The notes under the pieces are model-generated. The model did no database searches and was not told where the DNA came from. It saw nothing but the letters and a program-made list of their open reading frames with translations. From Leptotrichia wadei (GTDB lineage Bacteria > Fusobacteriota > Fusobacteriia > Fusobacteriales > Leptotrichiaceae): DNA of 64,000 bases. How positions within the stretch are numbered: the first letter of the stretch is position 1; each line of letters opens with the position of its first letter. A program made the translations under genes and the position numbers. Of the stretch, positions 63,931-64,000 are shown one piece after another. The stretch lies in NCBI RefSeq assembly GCF_007990545.2, contig NZ_AP019829.2:1488001-1552000 (forward strand). Direction: 5' to 3'.

Positions 63931-64000
63931 CTATCTCATTGGAGCAACTGCTGTCAATTCCCATTTGTGAATACCTTCATCTTTTTTTGATGAATCATAT
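63931..64000 (-). CDS. C-terminal end of an unidentified gene
   Basis: The gene enters from the right edge and stops at TAG 63931-63933. Only about 22 codons are visible, ending DEGIHKWELTAVAPMR. This is too little to assign a family. It lies about 55 bases upstream of the clpL promoter on the same strand. Confidence 0.5.
   Translation of the reverse strand, partial: YDSSKKDEGIHKWELTAVAPMR

Overview
The window reads as chromosomal DNA of a low-GC, AT-rich bacterium with two membranes. It has a TolC-type outer-membrane factor, an OmpA-domain lipoprotein, several lipobox lipoproteins and an O-antigen-ligase-like protein. Gene content and sequence style (MKK-type signal peptides, strong AGGAGG ribosome sites, frequent TTG starts, HutP-like, DUF4250 and U32 proteins) fit Fusobacteriota, most likely Leptotrichia or a close relative. 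That genus call is an inference from family resemblance, not from a search.

Layout. 1-10.5 kb, mostly minus strand: two FAD enzymes, a CinA-type protein, trehalose-6-phosphate hydrolase (treC), trmD, rimM, an isolated DhaM-like phosphocarrier, a SPOUT RNA methyltransferase, an O-antigen-ligase-like membrane protein and a large U32 protein. 10.6-13.3 kb, plus: a BMP nucleoside-binding lipoprotein and a pyrimidine-nucleoside phosphorylase, a likely nucleoside uptake and salvage pair. 13.3-27.5 kb, minus: secA, a polyamine decarboxylase (nspC), a complete MacAB-TolC-type efflux operon, an S66 peptidase, a YhcH-family protein, a DUF2325 coiled-coil protein and a dihydrouridine synthase. 27.9-40.2 kb, plus: an Asp/Tyr-rich secreted protein, an OmpA lipoprotein, a Na/Pi cotransporter, purA and purB separated by small secreted proteins, a Sel1-like protein, vsr, and a protein with an internally duplicated domain. 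Decayed fragments surround vsr. 40.5-43.2 kb, minus: a DUF4125, DUF4037 and TPR trio. 43.3-49.7 kb, plus: a TPP-riboswitch-controlled thiamine operon, thiD-thiE-thiC-thiS-thiF-thiG-thiH-tenI. 49.7-58.9 kb, minus: a long co-directional run of pheA, rsuA, aroE, aroK, aroQ, a HutP-like regulator and peptidase/hydrolase genes. 59-63.8 kb, minus: glycogen phosphorylase and a ClpL chaperone that looks acquired from Lactobacillales.

Two families of short non-coding repeats punctuate the intergenic spaces. Family 1 is about 95-125 bp, with ends resembling TATACTA...TTTAAA and its inverse. Family 2 is about 85-105 bp, with GTTCGATAAC/GTTATCGAAC ends and a CAAGGGGTC-AA-GACCCCTTG palindromic core. The points I find most worth following are the DUF4125/DUF4037/TPR trio with a nucleotidyltransferase-like signature, the HutP-like protein inside the shikimate cluster, the cytosine-methyltransferase debris beside an intact vsr, a tiny secreted Cys-rich ORF interrupted by one in-frame TGA, and the two repeat families. 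No CRISPR array, tRNA or rRNA gene, prophage or transposase gene was seen.
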